This document shows positions 45,452 through 54,878 of a stretch of DNA of 64,000 nucleotides, piece by piece. The DNA is from Pseudomonadota bacterium (GTDB lineage Bacteria; Myxococcota_A; UBA796; UBA9615): assembly GCA_024229515.1 (NCBI GenBank), contig JAAESI010000112.1, positions 62,001-126,000 on the forward strand. Reading direction: 5' to 3'. The position numbers were made by a program, and so were the translations under genes. The first letter of the stretch is position 1, and the number at the start of each line of letters is the position of its first letter. The notes beneath the pieces are model-generated. The model was not told the origin of the DNA, did no database searches, and saw nothing but the letters and a program-made list of their open reading frames with translations.

Positions 45452-48400
45452 TGACCTCCGCGCTGCCAAAGACGGCGGCGGCGGCCCTCGCGCTGCTCCT
45501 GATGGGGTGCCCGCCGGTGCTCGTCGAGTTTGCCCCCGCCGACGATGACGACTCGGTCCCGCCCGACGACGACGACGACGCCACCACCGACGACGACGAT
45601 ACCGCCCCCGAGATCGCCCCGACGCTGGTGACCGCGAGCGTCGTGGACCTGCCGCCCCTGGTGGGTGAGGTCGAGGTTTCGTTCACCGTGTCGGACCCCG
45701 ACTCGGACGAGGTGTCGGTGGGGATCCGCTTCGCCGCGGGCGCCGACGAGCCGTTCGGTACGGCGACGACGTCCGGCGAAACTACGATCTTCGGGGGACC
45801 GCCCCTGGACGACGCCGGGCTCTTCCGGTGGGACACCGCCGCGGACCTGCCCCACGCGGTCTCCGGTGCGCGCCTTCAGCTCTGCCCCGTCGACGCCGAA
45901 GGCAACGAGGGCGCCTGCTTCGAGCTGACCGACATGCTCGTCTACAACACCCCGAGCACGTGGGAGGGCGCGTTCTGCGAGCCCGGCACGGTCGAGGGGA
46001 TGGACTGGCTCGGCGGCCAGGCGCTGGTGCCGCTGTCGGACTGGGAGTGCCTCAACGCGCAGATCACCGAGCCGCCGCTGGAGACCGACTTCACCTCCCG
46101 GTTCGGCGTCGTGCTCGTGAACCCCAACGCCGCGCCGGTGGGCTTCACCATCAGCCCGGGGGAGAGCGGCTCCCCCAACGAGAGCTCCGCCCCGTTCCCC
46201 ACCCCCGCCAGCGGCAGCAGCGTGGGTGAGACCGGAGGCGGTGGCCCCTGCGAGTACGACCTCAACATGGCCGACGTGCACAACGACACGCGGACCTTCT
46301 ACCTGCGCGAGGCGATCCTCCCCGGAGCCGCCCGCACCACCCGCGGGGCGACTCTGCGTGCGCTCGGGGACCACGTGGCGGTGTACGTCGACGACGAGAC
46401 GGCCATCGATCTGGACTACGACTGCAGCGACCCGCTGAACTCCGTGGTGCCCGACTCGCTGCCCGCGTTCGGGTTCGACAGCTGCGATCTCCAGCAGGTC
46501 GTCGACGTGTTCGACGTCAACGTCTACCCCACCGTCACCGGGCTCTACGGGAGCCCCTCGGACGTCGACAACAACTGCCGCGTCACGGTGCTCCTGAGCC
46601 ACCGGGTGAACGCCCTGCCGTTGACCGACTCGGATCCCGACAACGACGCGTTCGCGCTGAAGTCCTTCTCCGAGCCGGAGATCGACCTGTGGGAGAGCAA
46701 CCTGCTGAACAACCCGGACAGCAACGAGGAGGAGATGCTCTACCTCTTCGCGCCGGACCCGATCGGCCTGTGGAGCAACGAGGAGGTCCCCGTCGAGGAC
46801 TACCTCGACTTCAACCTCGCGGGGCAGCTCGCGATCGCGCTTCAGGACCTCGTCTCGTACGGCACCCACGTAGGTGTCACCGACGCGCTGCTGGCGCCCG
46901 GGGCGCCGGCGGGGGACGAGGAAGATGACTGGCTGAACGATGCGATGGGGCTGCTCGCGGCCGATCTCGTCGGCTTCGGGGCGGTCGCTTACCAGGACGC
47001 CTGGCTGTACCTCGATCGCTCGCACCTGCAGCCGCTGACGGCCGCCAACACGTTGGCCGACTTCCAGGACCGGGGAGGGCAGTACCTGTTCGCGCGGTAC
47101 CTCCACGACCTGTACGGCGACGCGATGATCGCGACGATCCTCAGCTCCACGACGACCGGAGCGGCGTCGGTCGAGCTCGTCACGGGCGTGCCGTTCGTCG
47201 AGTTCGTGGCGGACTGGGCGTTGGCGATGGCGGTGTCGGGGCAGACCACCGATGCCGGCGGTCCGCTGGTCGCCGATTCGGTGCTCGCGAAGTTCCACGA
47301 GCCGTCGTTCCTGACGGTCCCGGAGGTGCCCGCGCCGGGCGATCCGCTGGGGGCCAACGGGTTCCAGCAGGGCTTCAGCGTGCGCGGCGTGAACCTGACC
47401 TTCACCGACGGGATTTCGGCCGACGGCCCGGTCGAGGTCGAGCGTCTGCGGGTGGTCGCCGACAACCTCGACTCGCACGTCTACCACCCCCAGGCCGAGT
47501 TCAACGGCGTCATCGATGGCGGCTTCGGCACGATGCTCATCCTCGTCGACGGGCTGAGCCAGGAGGTCAACTCGCTGCTGATCGAGACGGCCGACGGCTC
47601 CGACCTCGTCGGCCGGGTCGTGAGGCTCGGGGACGCCCATCCCTCGATTCCTGATCTCACCCTCGAGGAGGTCGACGGCGCCGTGCTGACGACGGTGCGG
47701 CCGCTGAACGTCACCTTCTTGGACGTGCAGCCGTTGAACTCCGGGCGGGAGCGGCGGGTGATCGGCCGCATCGATCCGGTCAGCTTCATCCAGACGGCCG
47801 AGTCGTTCGATCCCGAGCTGCCGGCCCCGTCGGGACCGACGATGGTCGTGGCGGAGCTCCCCGACACCGACCGGTACTCGTTGACGCTCCTGGCGGCGGC
47901 CCAGGTCGGCATCCAGGTGGAGCGTCGCTACTCCGACGTGGCCGGTGGGGTCGAGCTGGAGGATCCGTTCGTCGCTATCGTGCTCGCCTCCGACCTCCCC
48001 GATCCGTGGAACTACCCCGAGTGGGACTTCGGCCCGGCCGCCGGCGCGTGCGCCGATCCGACGTGGTTTGACTACCCCTCCGTGGTGCCGGACTGGGTCC
48101 ACGCCCAGGGCGTGCTCGCCTCCGATCCGACCGCGGCTGCTGACAGCGCTCCCGTCGTCGATTGGCTCGCCCCCGAGGACACCGTCTGGGCCGGCGATCC
48201 GGCCAGCTGCACGTACGATCACGACGCCGACGGGGTGCCGGACTACTTCGAGGCGCTGCCGATGACGCTGGCGGACCAGATCCGGCAGCGGCAGGCCCAG
48301 AACCTGGCCGCCGACCCGGAGTTCTACGCCGATCCCTGGTCGTTCCTCCCCGACTCGCCCGTCGACCCGTCGGCTCCCTTCTTCGGGGCGGACTTCATCG

Positions 48401-48597
48401 ACCTGGACAGCAACGAGTCCCCCGATGACAGCTTCGCGACGTCGCTGCCGGCGCTGGCCCTCGGAGGCCGCGCGGCGCGGGGCGGAGAAGAAGCGGTGTG
48501 GACCGGAACGCTCCCCCCCGGTGACTACATCATCGTGGTCGGGGGAACCAACGGAAGCACCGGCCCCTACGACCTCAGCGTCCGCCTGATCGACTGA
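45451..48597 (+). CDS. Large M30 metallopeptidase-like lipoprotein without HExxH
   Basis: 1048 residues. Lipobox LLLMGCP, Asp-rich spacer (DDDDS, DDDDDATTDDDD), an Ig-like domain (about 55-150), then a region laid out like hyicolysin-type M30 peptidases: DVDNNCRVTVLLSHRVN, EEMLYLFAPDP, and later WLNDAMGLLAADLVG and GGQYLFARYLHDLYGD. Where relatives have AHExQH, this has AIALQD (near residue 463), and the usual WLNEG Glu is Asp. Zinc binding is therefore not expected. The C-terminus has an adhesin-like beta domain. Envelope-anchored, possibly a binding protein. Last gene of the sigma-factor cassette. Confidence 0.7.
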   Translation: MTSALPKTAAAALALLLMGCPPVLVEFAPADDDDSVPPDDDDDATTDDDDTAPEIAPTLVTASVVDLPPLVGEVEVSFTVSDPDSDEVSVGIRFAAGADEPFGTATTSGETTIFGGPPLDDAGLFRWDTAADLPHAVSGARLQLCPVDAEGNEGACFELTDMLVYNTPSTWEGAFCEPGTVEGMDWLGGQALVPLSDWECLNAQITEPPLETDFTSRFGVVLVNPNAAPVGFTISPGESGSPNESSAPFPTPASGSSVGETGGGGPCEYDLNMADVHNDTRTFYLREAILPGAARTTRGATLRALGDHVAVYVDDETAIDLDYDCSDPLNSVVPDSLPAFGFDSCDLQQVVDVFDVNVYPTVTGLYGSPSDVDNNCRVTVLLSHRVNALPLTDSDPDNDAFALKSFSEPEIDLWESNLLNNPDSNEEEMLYLFAPDPIGLWSNEEVPVEDYLDFNLAGQLAIALQDLVSYGTHVGVTDALLAPGAPAGDEEDDWLNDAMGLLAADLVGFGAVAYQDAWLYLDRSHLQPLTAANTLADFQDRGGQYLFARYLHDLYGDAMIATILSSTTTGAASVELVTGVPFVEFVADWALAMAVSGQTTDAGGPLVADSVLAKFHEPSFLTVPEVPAPGDPLGANGFQQGFSVRGVNLTFTDGISADGPVEVERLRVVADNLDSHVYHPQAEFNGVIDGGFGTMLILVDGLSQEVNSLLIETADGSDLVGRVVRLGDAHPSIPDLTLEEVDGAVLTTVRPLNVTFLDVQPLNSGRERRVIGRIDPVSFIQTAESFDPELPAPSGPTMVVAELPDTDRYSLTLLAAAQVGIQVERRYSDVAGGVELEDPFVAIVLASDLPDPWNYPEWDFGPAAGACADPTWFDYPSVVPDWVHAQGVLASDPTAAADSAPVVDWLAPEDTVWAGDPASCTYDHDADGVPDYFEALPMTLADQIRQRQAQNLAADPEFYADPWSFLPDSPVDPSAPFFGADFIDLDSNESPDDSFATSLPALALGGRAARGGEEAVWTGTLPPGDYIIVVGGTNGSTGPYDLSVRLID

Positions 48598-48621
48598 TCT
48601 TCGCGTCCGTCGAAGTCCGGC

Positions 48622-48642
48622 CTACAGCCCACAGCCTACAGC
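48622..48642. repeat. Heptamer repeat, three units
   Basis: CTACAGC CCACAGC CTACAGC in the 60-base gap between two convergent genes. Short and possibly chance; no hairpin with a U run is evident. Confidence 0.3.
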
Positions 48643-48657
48643 CGGCCCAGCAGGGGC

Positions 48658-50241
48658 CTAGAAGCCCTGACCGCAGATGAGGTACGCGGCGCCGGAGTCG
48701 GTGCCGCCGCTGTCGTTGCCGTGGGCACCGATGAGGAGGTCGCCGTAGCCGTCGCCGTCCGTGTCGCCGGCGCTGGCCACGCTGGCGCCGGCGCGGTCGT
48801 TGTAGACCTCGCCCACGAGCGTGACGTCGGCTTCCGCGGCGGAGTTCTTCACGCCGACCTCGACCGGGCCGTAGATGACGTAGGCGGAGCCGCTGTCGGG
48901 GCCGCCCGCATCGTTCTGGAGCGCGCCCACGATGATGTCACCGAGGCCGTCGCCGTTGATGTCCTCGGCGACCGTCACCGCGAACCCGAAGGCATCGCCG
49001 GCCGAGTCACCGGCCACCGTGGCGTCCGCATGCTCGAGGTCCACGTTGCCGTCGACCGGGCCGTAGACGATGAACGCGGCGCCCGCGTCGGCGTAGCCCA
49101 CGTCGCTGCCCCAGGCGCCCACCACCAGGTCGGCGATGGCGTCTCCGTTGATGTCCCCGGCGGCGACGGACGCGCCGGCGCGGTCGTTCGGGTCGATGCC
49201 GCGCAGCCGGGCGTGCGCCCCGTTGGCCGTCATCACCGCGCTCATGTCACCGCGGAAGAGGTACGCGGCGCCCGTGTCGGGACCGCCTCGGGTCACGCCG
49301 GGCGCGCCCACGAGGAGGTCGTCGTGGCCGTCGCCGGTCGCGTCGCCCGCCGCCTCGACCGTGTAGCCGAACCAGTCGTCGCCGCTGGCGCCGAGGATCG
49401 TCGTGTCGGCGGAGCTGACCGAGCGCACGCCCATCAGGGGGCCGTGGAAGACGTAGACCGCGCCGACGTCGGTGTACTGCGGAGTGTCGACGCCGTACGC
49501 GCCGACGGCGATGTCGGGGTAGCCGTCGTGGTTCAGGTCGCCCGCGCCGGTGACGGAGATGCCGAGGTAGTCGTAAGGCCCGTCGCCGAGGATGTGGACG
49601 TCCGCGTCCGCCAGCGACTGCTCGCCCTCGATGGGGCCGAAGACGATCCAGGCCGCGCCCGCGCCCTCGCCGGCGCCGTAGCCGCCGACGATGACGTCCG
49701 CGTAGCCGTCCCGGTTGATGTCGCCCGCCGCGGAGACGGCCCAGCCGGCGTGGTCGCCGGGGTGGGCGCCGACCAGCTTGGCGTCCGCGCGGTTGAGGTT
49801 GATGGAGCCCAGCACGGGGCCGTGGAAGATGGAGACGGAGCCGGCGTACTCGCCGCCCGTGTCGTCCTGCCAGGAGCCGACTGCGACGTCATCGAAGCCG
49901 TCACCGTTGACGTCGCCGATGCCCGCGACGGACCAGCCCGCGTGGTTGCCGGAGCGCTCGCCGACCATCGTGCCGTGCGCGTCGCTGAGGTCGATGAGCC
50001 AGTCCATACCGCAGACGCCCATCTCGCCGTCGCAGTCGTTGTCGATGGCGTCGCCGCAGACCTCGACGGCGCCCGGGTTGGCGGCCGCTTCGAGGTCGTC
50101 GCAGTCCTCCTCGGCGAACCAGCCGTCGCCGTCCAGATCGACCGTGCCGGCCATCCAGGCGTCGCCGACGTTGTCGGGGCTGGCGCAGCCGACGGCGAGG
50201 AACAGAGGGGCGCAGATCAGGAAGCGGAACGGGTTGATCAT
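48658..50241 (-). CDS. FG-GAP beta-propeller lipoprotein with MopE-type metal-binding motif
   Basis: 527 residues from ATG 50241 (GAGGA upstream). Lipobox FLAVGCA. Residues about 33-75 carry the putative metal-binding motif DLDGDGWFAEEDCDD and CGDAIDNDCDG, found in copper/calcium-binding surface proteins such as MopE. Then seven FG-GAP units (DVNGDGFDDVAVG to DTDGDGYGDLLIG), enough for one seven-bladed propeller. Complete gene, unlike the two other FG-GAP genes in the window, so it shows the normal architecture here: short secretion signal, then repeats. Confidence 0.88.
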   Translation of the reverse strand: MINPFRFLICAPLFLAVGCASPDNVGDAWMAGTVDLDGDGWFAEEDCDDLEAAANPGAVEVCGDAIDNDCDGEMGVCGMDWLIDLSDAHGTMVGERSGNHAGWSVAGIGDVNGDGFDDVAVGSWQDDTGGEYAGSVSIFHGPVLGSINLNRADAKLVGAHPGDHAGWAVSAAGDINRDGYADVIVGGYGAGEGAGAAWIVFGPIEGEQSLADADVHILGDGPYDYLGISVTGAGDLNHDGYPDIAVGAYGVDTPQYTDVGAVYVFHGPLMGVRSVSSADTTILGASGDDWFGYTVEAAGDATGDGHDDLLVGAPGVTRGGPDTGAAYLFRGDMSAVMTANGAHARLRGIDPNDRAGASVAAGDINGDAIADLVVGAWGSDVGYADAGAAFIVYGPVDGNVDLEHADATVAGDSAGDAFGFAVTVAEDINGDGLGDIIVGALQNDAGGPDSGSAYVIYGPVEVGVKNSAAEADVTLVGEVYNDRAGASVASAGDTDGDGYGDLLIGAHGNDSGGTDSGAAYLICGQGF

Positions 50242-50274
50242 GGGTTCCTCATCGGAGGTGAAGGCCCAGACCTT

Positions 50275-50301
50275 GACCGTCACGGTCGTGTTGAAACGGT
50301 C
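50275..50301. promoter_or_regulatory. Dyad plus extra half-site in a divergent intergenic region
   Basis: GACCGT-C-ACGGTC at 50275-50287, a perfect 6-bp inverted repeat, with a third ACGGTC at 50296-50301, in the 114-base gap between two divergent secreted-protein genes. Possible operator; no regulator identified. Confidence 0.28.
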
Positions 50302-50355
50302 CCGGGCACCATGTTGCCTGCCTCCGTGGTGCGCGCGATGCACAACGCGAACCCC

Positions 50356-51966
50356 ATGCGACCCATCACTTCTTGTCTTGTTGCCCTCGCCCTCGCGACC
50401 GCGCCGGTGCTCGTACCGTCGACGGCGGCCGCTTGCGGAGGCCTCTTCTGCGACACCCTTCCGGTGGCCCAGAACGCCGAGCGCATCCTCTTCGAGCTCC
50501 ACGGCGACGGCACCGTCACCACGACGGTGGAGATCCGCTACACGGGCGAGCCCGAGGGCTTCTCCTGGGTCGTCCCGGTGCCCGAGACCCCCGATCTGGG
50601 CGTGGTCCCGACGTCGTCCCTCGCCGTCCTGGACACCGGCACGGTGCCCCAGGTCATCCCCCCGGAGGTGATCTGCACGGAGGCCTCCGGCACCCGCGGT
50701 GCGCTCCAGGGTGCCAACGAGTCCGTCGACTTCGCCTCCGACGCGGACGGCGAGGTGAACGTCGAGGACCTGCCCACGGTCGGCGCGTTCGAACCCGAGG
50801 TCGTCAGCTCCGACGATCCCGAGGCACTCATCAACTGGCTCAACGACAACGGCTACCTCATCACCGAGGAGATGGAGCCGCAGGTCGCCGCCTACGTGCA
50901 GCAGGGGATGAAGTTCCTCGCGCTGAAGCTGACGCCCGGAGCCGGCGTCGCCGACATCGCGCCGCTGCAGATGACCTACGAGTCGGACGATCCGACCATC
51001 CCGATCGTGCTGACCGCCGTCGGCGCCGACCCCGAGATGGGCGTGCTCGTCTTCATCGCCGGCAATGAGCGCTACGAGTCGAGCAACTACGCCAACCTCG
51101 AGGTCGACGTGGAGCACGTGCAGTGGCACCCCGCCACGGGCGAGAACAACTACTACCCCCTCATCTCCTGGATGATCGACAACGCCGGTGGCAAGGCGAT
51201 GATCACCGAGTACGCGGGTACCTCGACCGAGACCTGGAACCTCGTCAACGCCCAGACCCTCGCGGTCAACGACTTCAACGAGTCGCTGACCTTCATCAAC
51301 GGCGTGCTCAGCCGCAATGGCTACATGACCCGCGCCTACACGCGCGTCAGCGCCGAAGACATGGACGAGGACCCCGCATTCGTGGTCAGCAACGAGGGCG
51401 ACAAGAGCCGAGTGCTCGACCTCAGCACCCGCCCCGCCGTCGAGATCTGCGCCATCGGCCCGAGCGAGACGCTCGATGTCCCCTGCGGCGACATGTACTG
51501 CGGTGAGGGCGCGCTGTGCGCCACCACCGAGCTCGGCATCGACGGCTGCGTCTGCGGCGAAGGCACCTACGCGCGCAGCATCATCGCGCCCACGGGCCCG
51601 GGCGGCTTCCTCGCCCCCACGGTGGTCTGCCAGTCGGCCGAGTTCGACATGCTCACCTCGGCCCGCGACAACGGCGACCTCGCCGCGGACGCCTGCGCCG
51701 ACACCACCTGCGGCGACAACGGCACCTGCCAGGACGTGGGCGGCTTCCCCACCTGCGCCTGCGAGGACGGCTACGCGGCCGCTAGCGTCGGCGGTTCGCT
51801 GGAGTGCAGCGCCATCGAGCGCACGTACGGCCCCGAGCAGCTCATGTGGAACGCCGCCGGCTGCGGCGGTTGCTCCACGGGCGGCGGCGCGGGAGCCGGC
51901 GGCGCGGCCCTGGCGCTCATCCTCCTGCCGATCCTCGGCATGCGCCGTCGCTCCTCCCGGCTGTAG
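50356..51966 (+). CDS. DUF2330 protein with MYXO-CTERM-type tail
   Basis: 536 residues from ATG 50356 (ATG 50338 possible). Signal peptide SCLVALALATAPVLVPSTAAA followed at once by ACGGLFCDT, the DUF2330 start. Core motifs: ERILFELHGDGTVTTTVEIRYTG and FSWVVPVPETPDLG. DUF2330 proteins are secreted and of unknown function. Two Cys-rich EGF-like modules follow (CGDMYCGEGALC, CGDNGTCQDVGGFPTCAC). The C-terminus CGGCSTGGG, hydrophobic helix and MRRRSSRL is a MYXO-CTERM-type sorting signal, predicting cleavage and surface anchoring. Confidence 0.88.
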   Translation: MRPITSCLVALALATAPVLVPSTAAACGGLFCDTLPVAQNAERILFELHGDGTVTTTVEIRYTGEPEGFSWVVPVPETPDLGVVPTSSLAVLDTGTVPQVIPPEVICTEASGTRGALQGANESVDFASDADGEVNVEDLPTVGAFEPEVVSSDDPEALINWLNDNGYLITEEMEPQVAAYVQQGMKFLALKLTPGAGVADIAPLQMTYESDDPTIPIVLTAVGADPEMGVLVFIAGNERYESSNYANLEVDVEHVQWHPATGENNYYPLISWMIDNAGGKAMITEYAGTSTETWNLVNAQTLAVNDFNESLTFINGVLSRNGYMTRAYTRVSAEDMDEDPAFVVSNEGDKSRVLDLSTRPAVEICAIGPSETLDVPCGDMYCGEGALCATTELGIDGCVCGEGTYARSIIAPTGPGGFLAPTVVCQSAEFDMLTSARDNGDLAADACADTTCGDNGTCQDVGGFPTCACEDGYAAASVGGSLECSAIERTYGPEQLMWNAAGCGGCSTGGGAGAGGAALALILLPILGMRRRSSRL

Positions 51967-51999
51967 TTCGAACGCTCTCTCCGTACTGCACCGGTCGCG

Positions 52000-52029
52000 C
52001 GGGGTCCCCGGAATTCTCCGGGGGCCCCG
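52000..52029 (+). terminator. Strong GC hairpin after the DUF2330 gene
   Basis: Thirteen-pair stem (one G-T) with loop ATTC: CGGGGTCCCCGGA pairs with TCCGGGGGCCCCG. It starts 33 bases after the stop. No T run follows, so if it ends transcription it is not a classical intrinsic terminator; it could also stabilise the mRNA 3' end. Confidence 0.5.
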
Positions 52030-52072
52030 TCGTGCTTGACGGGGGGGCGACGGCCGGTAGCATCCGGCGGCC

Positions 52073-52528
52073 ATGAAGCCGACCCTCGTCCTGACCGCCG
52101 CCCTGCTGATGCTCCTGTCCGGCTGCCCTACGGGCGACGACGACGACGACGACGACGCCAGCGGCGAATGCGATCCCCTCGGCGGCGACCTCTCCCCCAC
52201 GATCACGATCGACGACCCGGACAACGTGCTGATGCTCGGGCCGAACGACCCGATCAACTGGGTCATCCGGGTCGAGGACGAAGACGGCGACGTCGAAGCC
52301 GTGCTGCTGGACGCCTACGACCTCTCGGACGGCACCCCTGATCTGCTCGACTACGAGCCCCCGAGCCCCAACAGCGACGGACGCGCCACCTTCGGCATGC
52401 CCGGCGGCACCCTCGGCACCGGCGTGCTGACGATCCGAATGCGCGCGACCGACGAGCAGGGCTGCACGGCCGATGACTCGGTCGTGCTCTGCATCGACGT
52501 CAGCGACACGGAGTGCCCCAGCCGCTAG
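52073..52528 (+). CDS. Small Asp-rich lipoprotein with Ig-like domain
   Basis: 151 residues. Lipobox MLLSGCP, then [13 protein letters not shown], an acidic spacer of the type seen in other lipoproteins here. The rest is one Ig/cadherin-like beta domain (SPTITIDDPDNVLML, INWVIRVEDEDGDVEAVLLD, GVLTIRMRATDEQGCTADDSVVLCIDV). No enzymatic motif. Its stop TAG shares CTAG with the stop of the convergent asparagine-synthase-like gene. Confidence 0.7.
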   Translation: MKPTLVLTAALLMLLSGCPTGDDDDDDDASGECDPLGGDLSPTITIDDPDNVLMLGPNDPINWVIRVEDEDGDVEAVLLDAYDLSDGTPDLLDYEPPSPNSDGRATFGMPGGTLGTGVLTIRMRATDEQGCTADDSVVLCIDVSDTECPSR

Positions 52529-53706
52529 ACGGCCCACCGGGTCAAGGCCCGGACCCGACTCAGGGATCCCGATCGGTTTCGCCCCTGGCGGATCTTTGCC
52601 ACGAGCCTCGCCGCGCCTCGGCGCTTGATCCCCACTCCCGCGAAGTCGGCCTGTTCCAGCCACGTGTTCAGCTCCCGCGTCCACGCGCTCGAGGCCATCG
52701 CCCGGTCCAGGTCGTGAACCGGCCCTCGTGGGCTCAGGGGGATCGCGTCGGTCGACGCCGCCGGGGCGTGGCGCTGGAGCATGCGTCGTACGAGGCCGCG
52801 GTCCCATCGATCTTCCGCATCGAGCGTGAGGCAGAAGGCCAGCAACGGCTCGTCCCACAGGATCGGGACCACGGGGGTGTGGGGGAGGCGTGACCGGGCC
52901 CCGCCCCAGGTGCCGCCGGCCTGGCGGGTCCAGAGGTTCTGCCAGGCGTCGCCCCCCGCCGGGGAGACCCACGCCGGGGGCGCGGGGATCTCGTCGTCCC
53001 AGGTCGGCGGGTGGAACGGCACCCCCAGCCGCTTCAAGCGACGGGCGGGGGAGGGGCCGGGGCGGACCGACGCCCCCCAGATCACATCACCGGAGGTCCC
53101 CGACAGGAGCACGTCGCAGGCTTCGGCCCACCCTTCGTCGGTCGAGGCCCCCGGAGCGGCGGCGGGGCCCCCGATCCCGTCGGTGGCGTGCCACACCCGC
53201 TCCTCGTGGAGCAGGGCGGCCTCCGGTGCGAACTCGCTGACCTCGTGCGGCAGCTCGAGCGCTTCGGCGACGCGCCGGGCGGTGGGGAGGTCGTCGCAGT
53301 CGGGGTCCCCGAAGGTGCCGGCCGAGCAGCCGTCCGGTCGAATGGCTGCCAGGGCCGCGGCCACGGCGCGCGAGTCGAGGCCCCCGCTGAGGGTCGTGCG
53401 CACCCGCCCGCCTCCATCGACGGCGCGCTGGACCGCCTCGCTCAGGAGGGCCCAGAGCCGATCCGCCCGCCCGTCGACGTCGAGGCTGTCCGGGTGGGTC
53501 GAGGGGGGCGCCAACGGCCACTCCGGGATCAGCGCCTCGACCCCCGTCAGGAGGGTGCGCCGTCCCGCCAGGTACCCGAACGCGAGGAGGTCGGAGATGC
53601 CGCGCGGATCGAGCGGCCGCCCACCCCGGAACGCCAGCAGGCTGTCGGACTCGGTGCCCGCGCCGTCGCGGAACCGCCGGACCAGCGGCGGGGGAAGAGG
53701 CGTCAC
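52525..53706 (-). CDS. Asparagine-synthase-like ATP-dependent amide ligase domain, no glutaminase part
   Basis: 393 residues. PP-loop SGGLDS at about residue 108 ([17 protein letters not shown]) and [10 protein letters not shown] near 200 match the synthetase domain of the asparagine synthase B family. The N-terminal glutamine amidotransferase half, with Cys at position 2, is missing: the first 90 residues are short and different. Such truncated relatives act as amide- or ring-forming ligases in peptide and small-molecule pathways, or are degenerate. GTG start overlaps the ltaE stop as GTGA. Substrate unknown. Confidence 0.7.
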   Translation of the reverse strand: MTPLPPPLVRRFRDGAGTESDSLLAFRGGRPLDPRGISDLLAFGYLAGRRTLLTGVEALIPEWPLAPPSTHPDSLDVDGRADRLWALLSEAVQRAVDGGGRVRTTLSGGLDSRAVAAALAAIRPDGCSAGTFGDPDCDDLPTARRVAEALELPHEVSEFAPEAALLHEERVWHATDGIGGPAAAPGASTDEGWAEACDVLLSGTSGDVIWGASVRPGPSPARRLKRLGVPFHPPTWDDEIPAPPAWVSPAGGDAWQNLWTRQAGGTWGGARSRLPHTPVVPILWDEPLLAFCLTLDAEDRWDRGLVRRMLQRHAPAASTDAIPLSPRGPVHDLDRAMASSAWTRELNTWLEQADFAGVGIKRRGAARLVAKIRQGRNRSGSLSRVRALTRWAV

Positions 53707-54752
53707 GCGCGCGCTGCGCCCAGGACCTCGCCGCTCGCGGCGATCGCGTGGTCGATCCCCGCGTCGTCCACGTCCAGGTGGGTGACGACGCGGATCACGG
53801 AGGGGCTGACTTTGATCAGGGCCACGCCGCGGTCCGCCATGCCGGAGACGAAGCCGTCCGCGTCCAGTCCGGTGCCGCCCAGATCGGCGTAGACCATGTT
53901 CGTTTCGACGGTCTGCAGATCGACGGTCACGCCCGGGAACTCAGCCAGAGCCGCGCCGAGGCGCCGCGCGCGGGCGTGGTCGTCGGCCATCCGGTCCACG
54001 TGGTGCTCCAGCGCGTGGAGGCCCCCGGCGGCCAGGATCCCGGCCTGGCGCATGCCTCCGCCGAGCATCTTGCGGAAGCGGTGGGCGCGGTCGATGAAGG
54101 GCCGCGATCCGACCAGCAAGGATCCCACCGGGGCGCCCAGCCCCTTGCTCAGGCAGAAGGAGATCGAGTCGTATTCGGCGACGACATCGGCCACAGGCAG
54201 GCCCAGGCCGACCGCGGCGTTGAAGACCCGCGCGCCGTCCAGGTGCAGCCGAAGCTCGTGCTCGCGCGCCACGCCCGCGATCGCGCTCACGCGGGCGGGG
54301 GAGTAGATCGTCCCCCCGCCACGGTTGGCCGTGTTCTCCAGCGCGATCAGCTTGGTCACGGGGAAGTGGGACAGCCCCCCCTCGGGGCGGATCCCGCCGC
54401 GGACCTGGTCGGCGTCCAGCAGGCCGCGGGTGCCGTCCACGCAACGGATCGAGACCCCCGCCAACGCCGCGTACCCGCCGCCCTCGTACTGGTAGATGTG
54501 GGCCCCCGTCTCCACGATGATCTCGTCGCCGGGCTCGGTGTGGGTGCGGATGGCGATCTGGTTCGCCATCGTGCCGCTGGGCACGAAGAGCGCCGCCTCT
54601 TTGCCCAGGAGCGCCGCGGAGCGCTCCTGGAGGGCGTTGACGGAGGGGTCGTCGCCGAAGACGTCGTCGCCCACGGAGGCGTGCGCCATCGCCTCCCGCA
54701 TCGCGGGGGTGGGGCGGGTGATGGTGTCGGATCGCAGGTCGATGACGTTCAT
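53703..54752 (-). CDS. ltaE: Low-specificity L-threonine aldolase
   Basis: 349 residues. PLP enzyme (fold type I) that splits threonine or allo-threonine to glycine and acetaldehyde. Start [22 protein letters not shown] and [21 protein letters not shown] are diagnostic. The PLP Lys lies in [14 protein letters not shown] near residue 195, with the cofactor-binding [13 protein letters not shown] before it. Cytoplasmic. It is coupled to the asparagine-synthase-like gene, so the pair may act on one amino-acid-derived compound; gcvP at the other end of the window also handles glycine but is far away. Confidence 0.94.
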   Translation of the reverse strand: MNVIDLRSDTITRPTPAMREAMAHASVGDDVFGDDPSVNALQERSAALLGKEAALFVPSGTMANQIAIRTHTEPGDEIIVETGAHIYQYEGGGYAALAGVSIRCVDGTRGLLDADQVRGGIRPEGGLSHFPVTKLIALENTANRGGGTIYSPARVSAIAGVAREHELRLHLDGARVFNAAVGLGLPVADVVAEYDSISFCLSKGLGAPVGSLLVGSRPFIDRAHRFRKMLGGGMRQAGILAAGGLHALEHHVDRMADDHARARRLGAALAEFPGVTVDLQTVETNMVYADLGGTGLDADGFVSGMADRGVALIKVSPSVIRVVTHLDVDDAGIDHAIAASGEVLGAARA

Positions 54753-54878
54753 TTCGGGGCAGGGTACATGCCCCCGAGACCCGGGCCGATCGCTGCACTC
54801 TTGCCCCCTTGCCCTGGATTCGCCCGATTCCTTCTGCTACACCCCGCCCCGCAACGCCGAGGAGGCGAAGGGAACAAC

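Noticed and set aside
44362..48222. A 1286-codon minus-strand open frame opposite the sigma-factor cassette
   Set aside because: Shadow of genes with clear domains and lipobox; no domain, signal or start context of its own.
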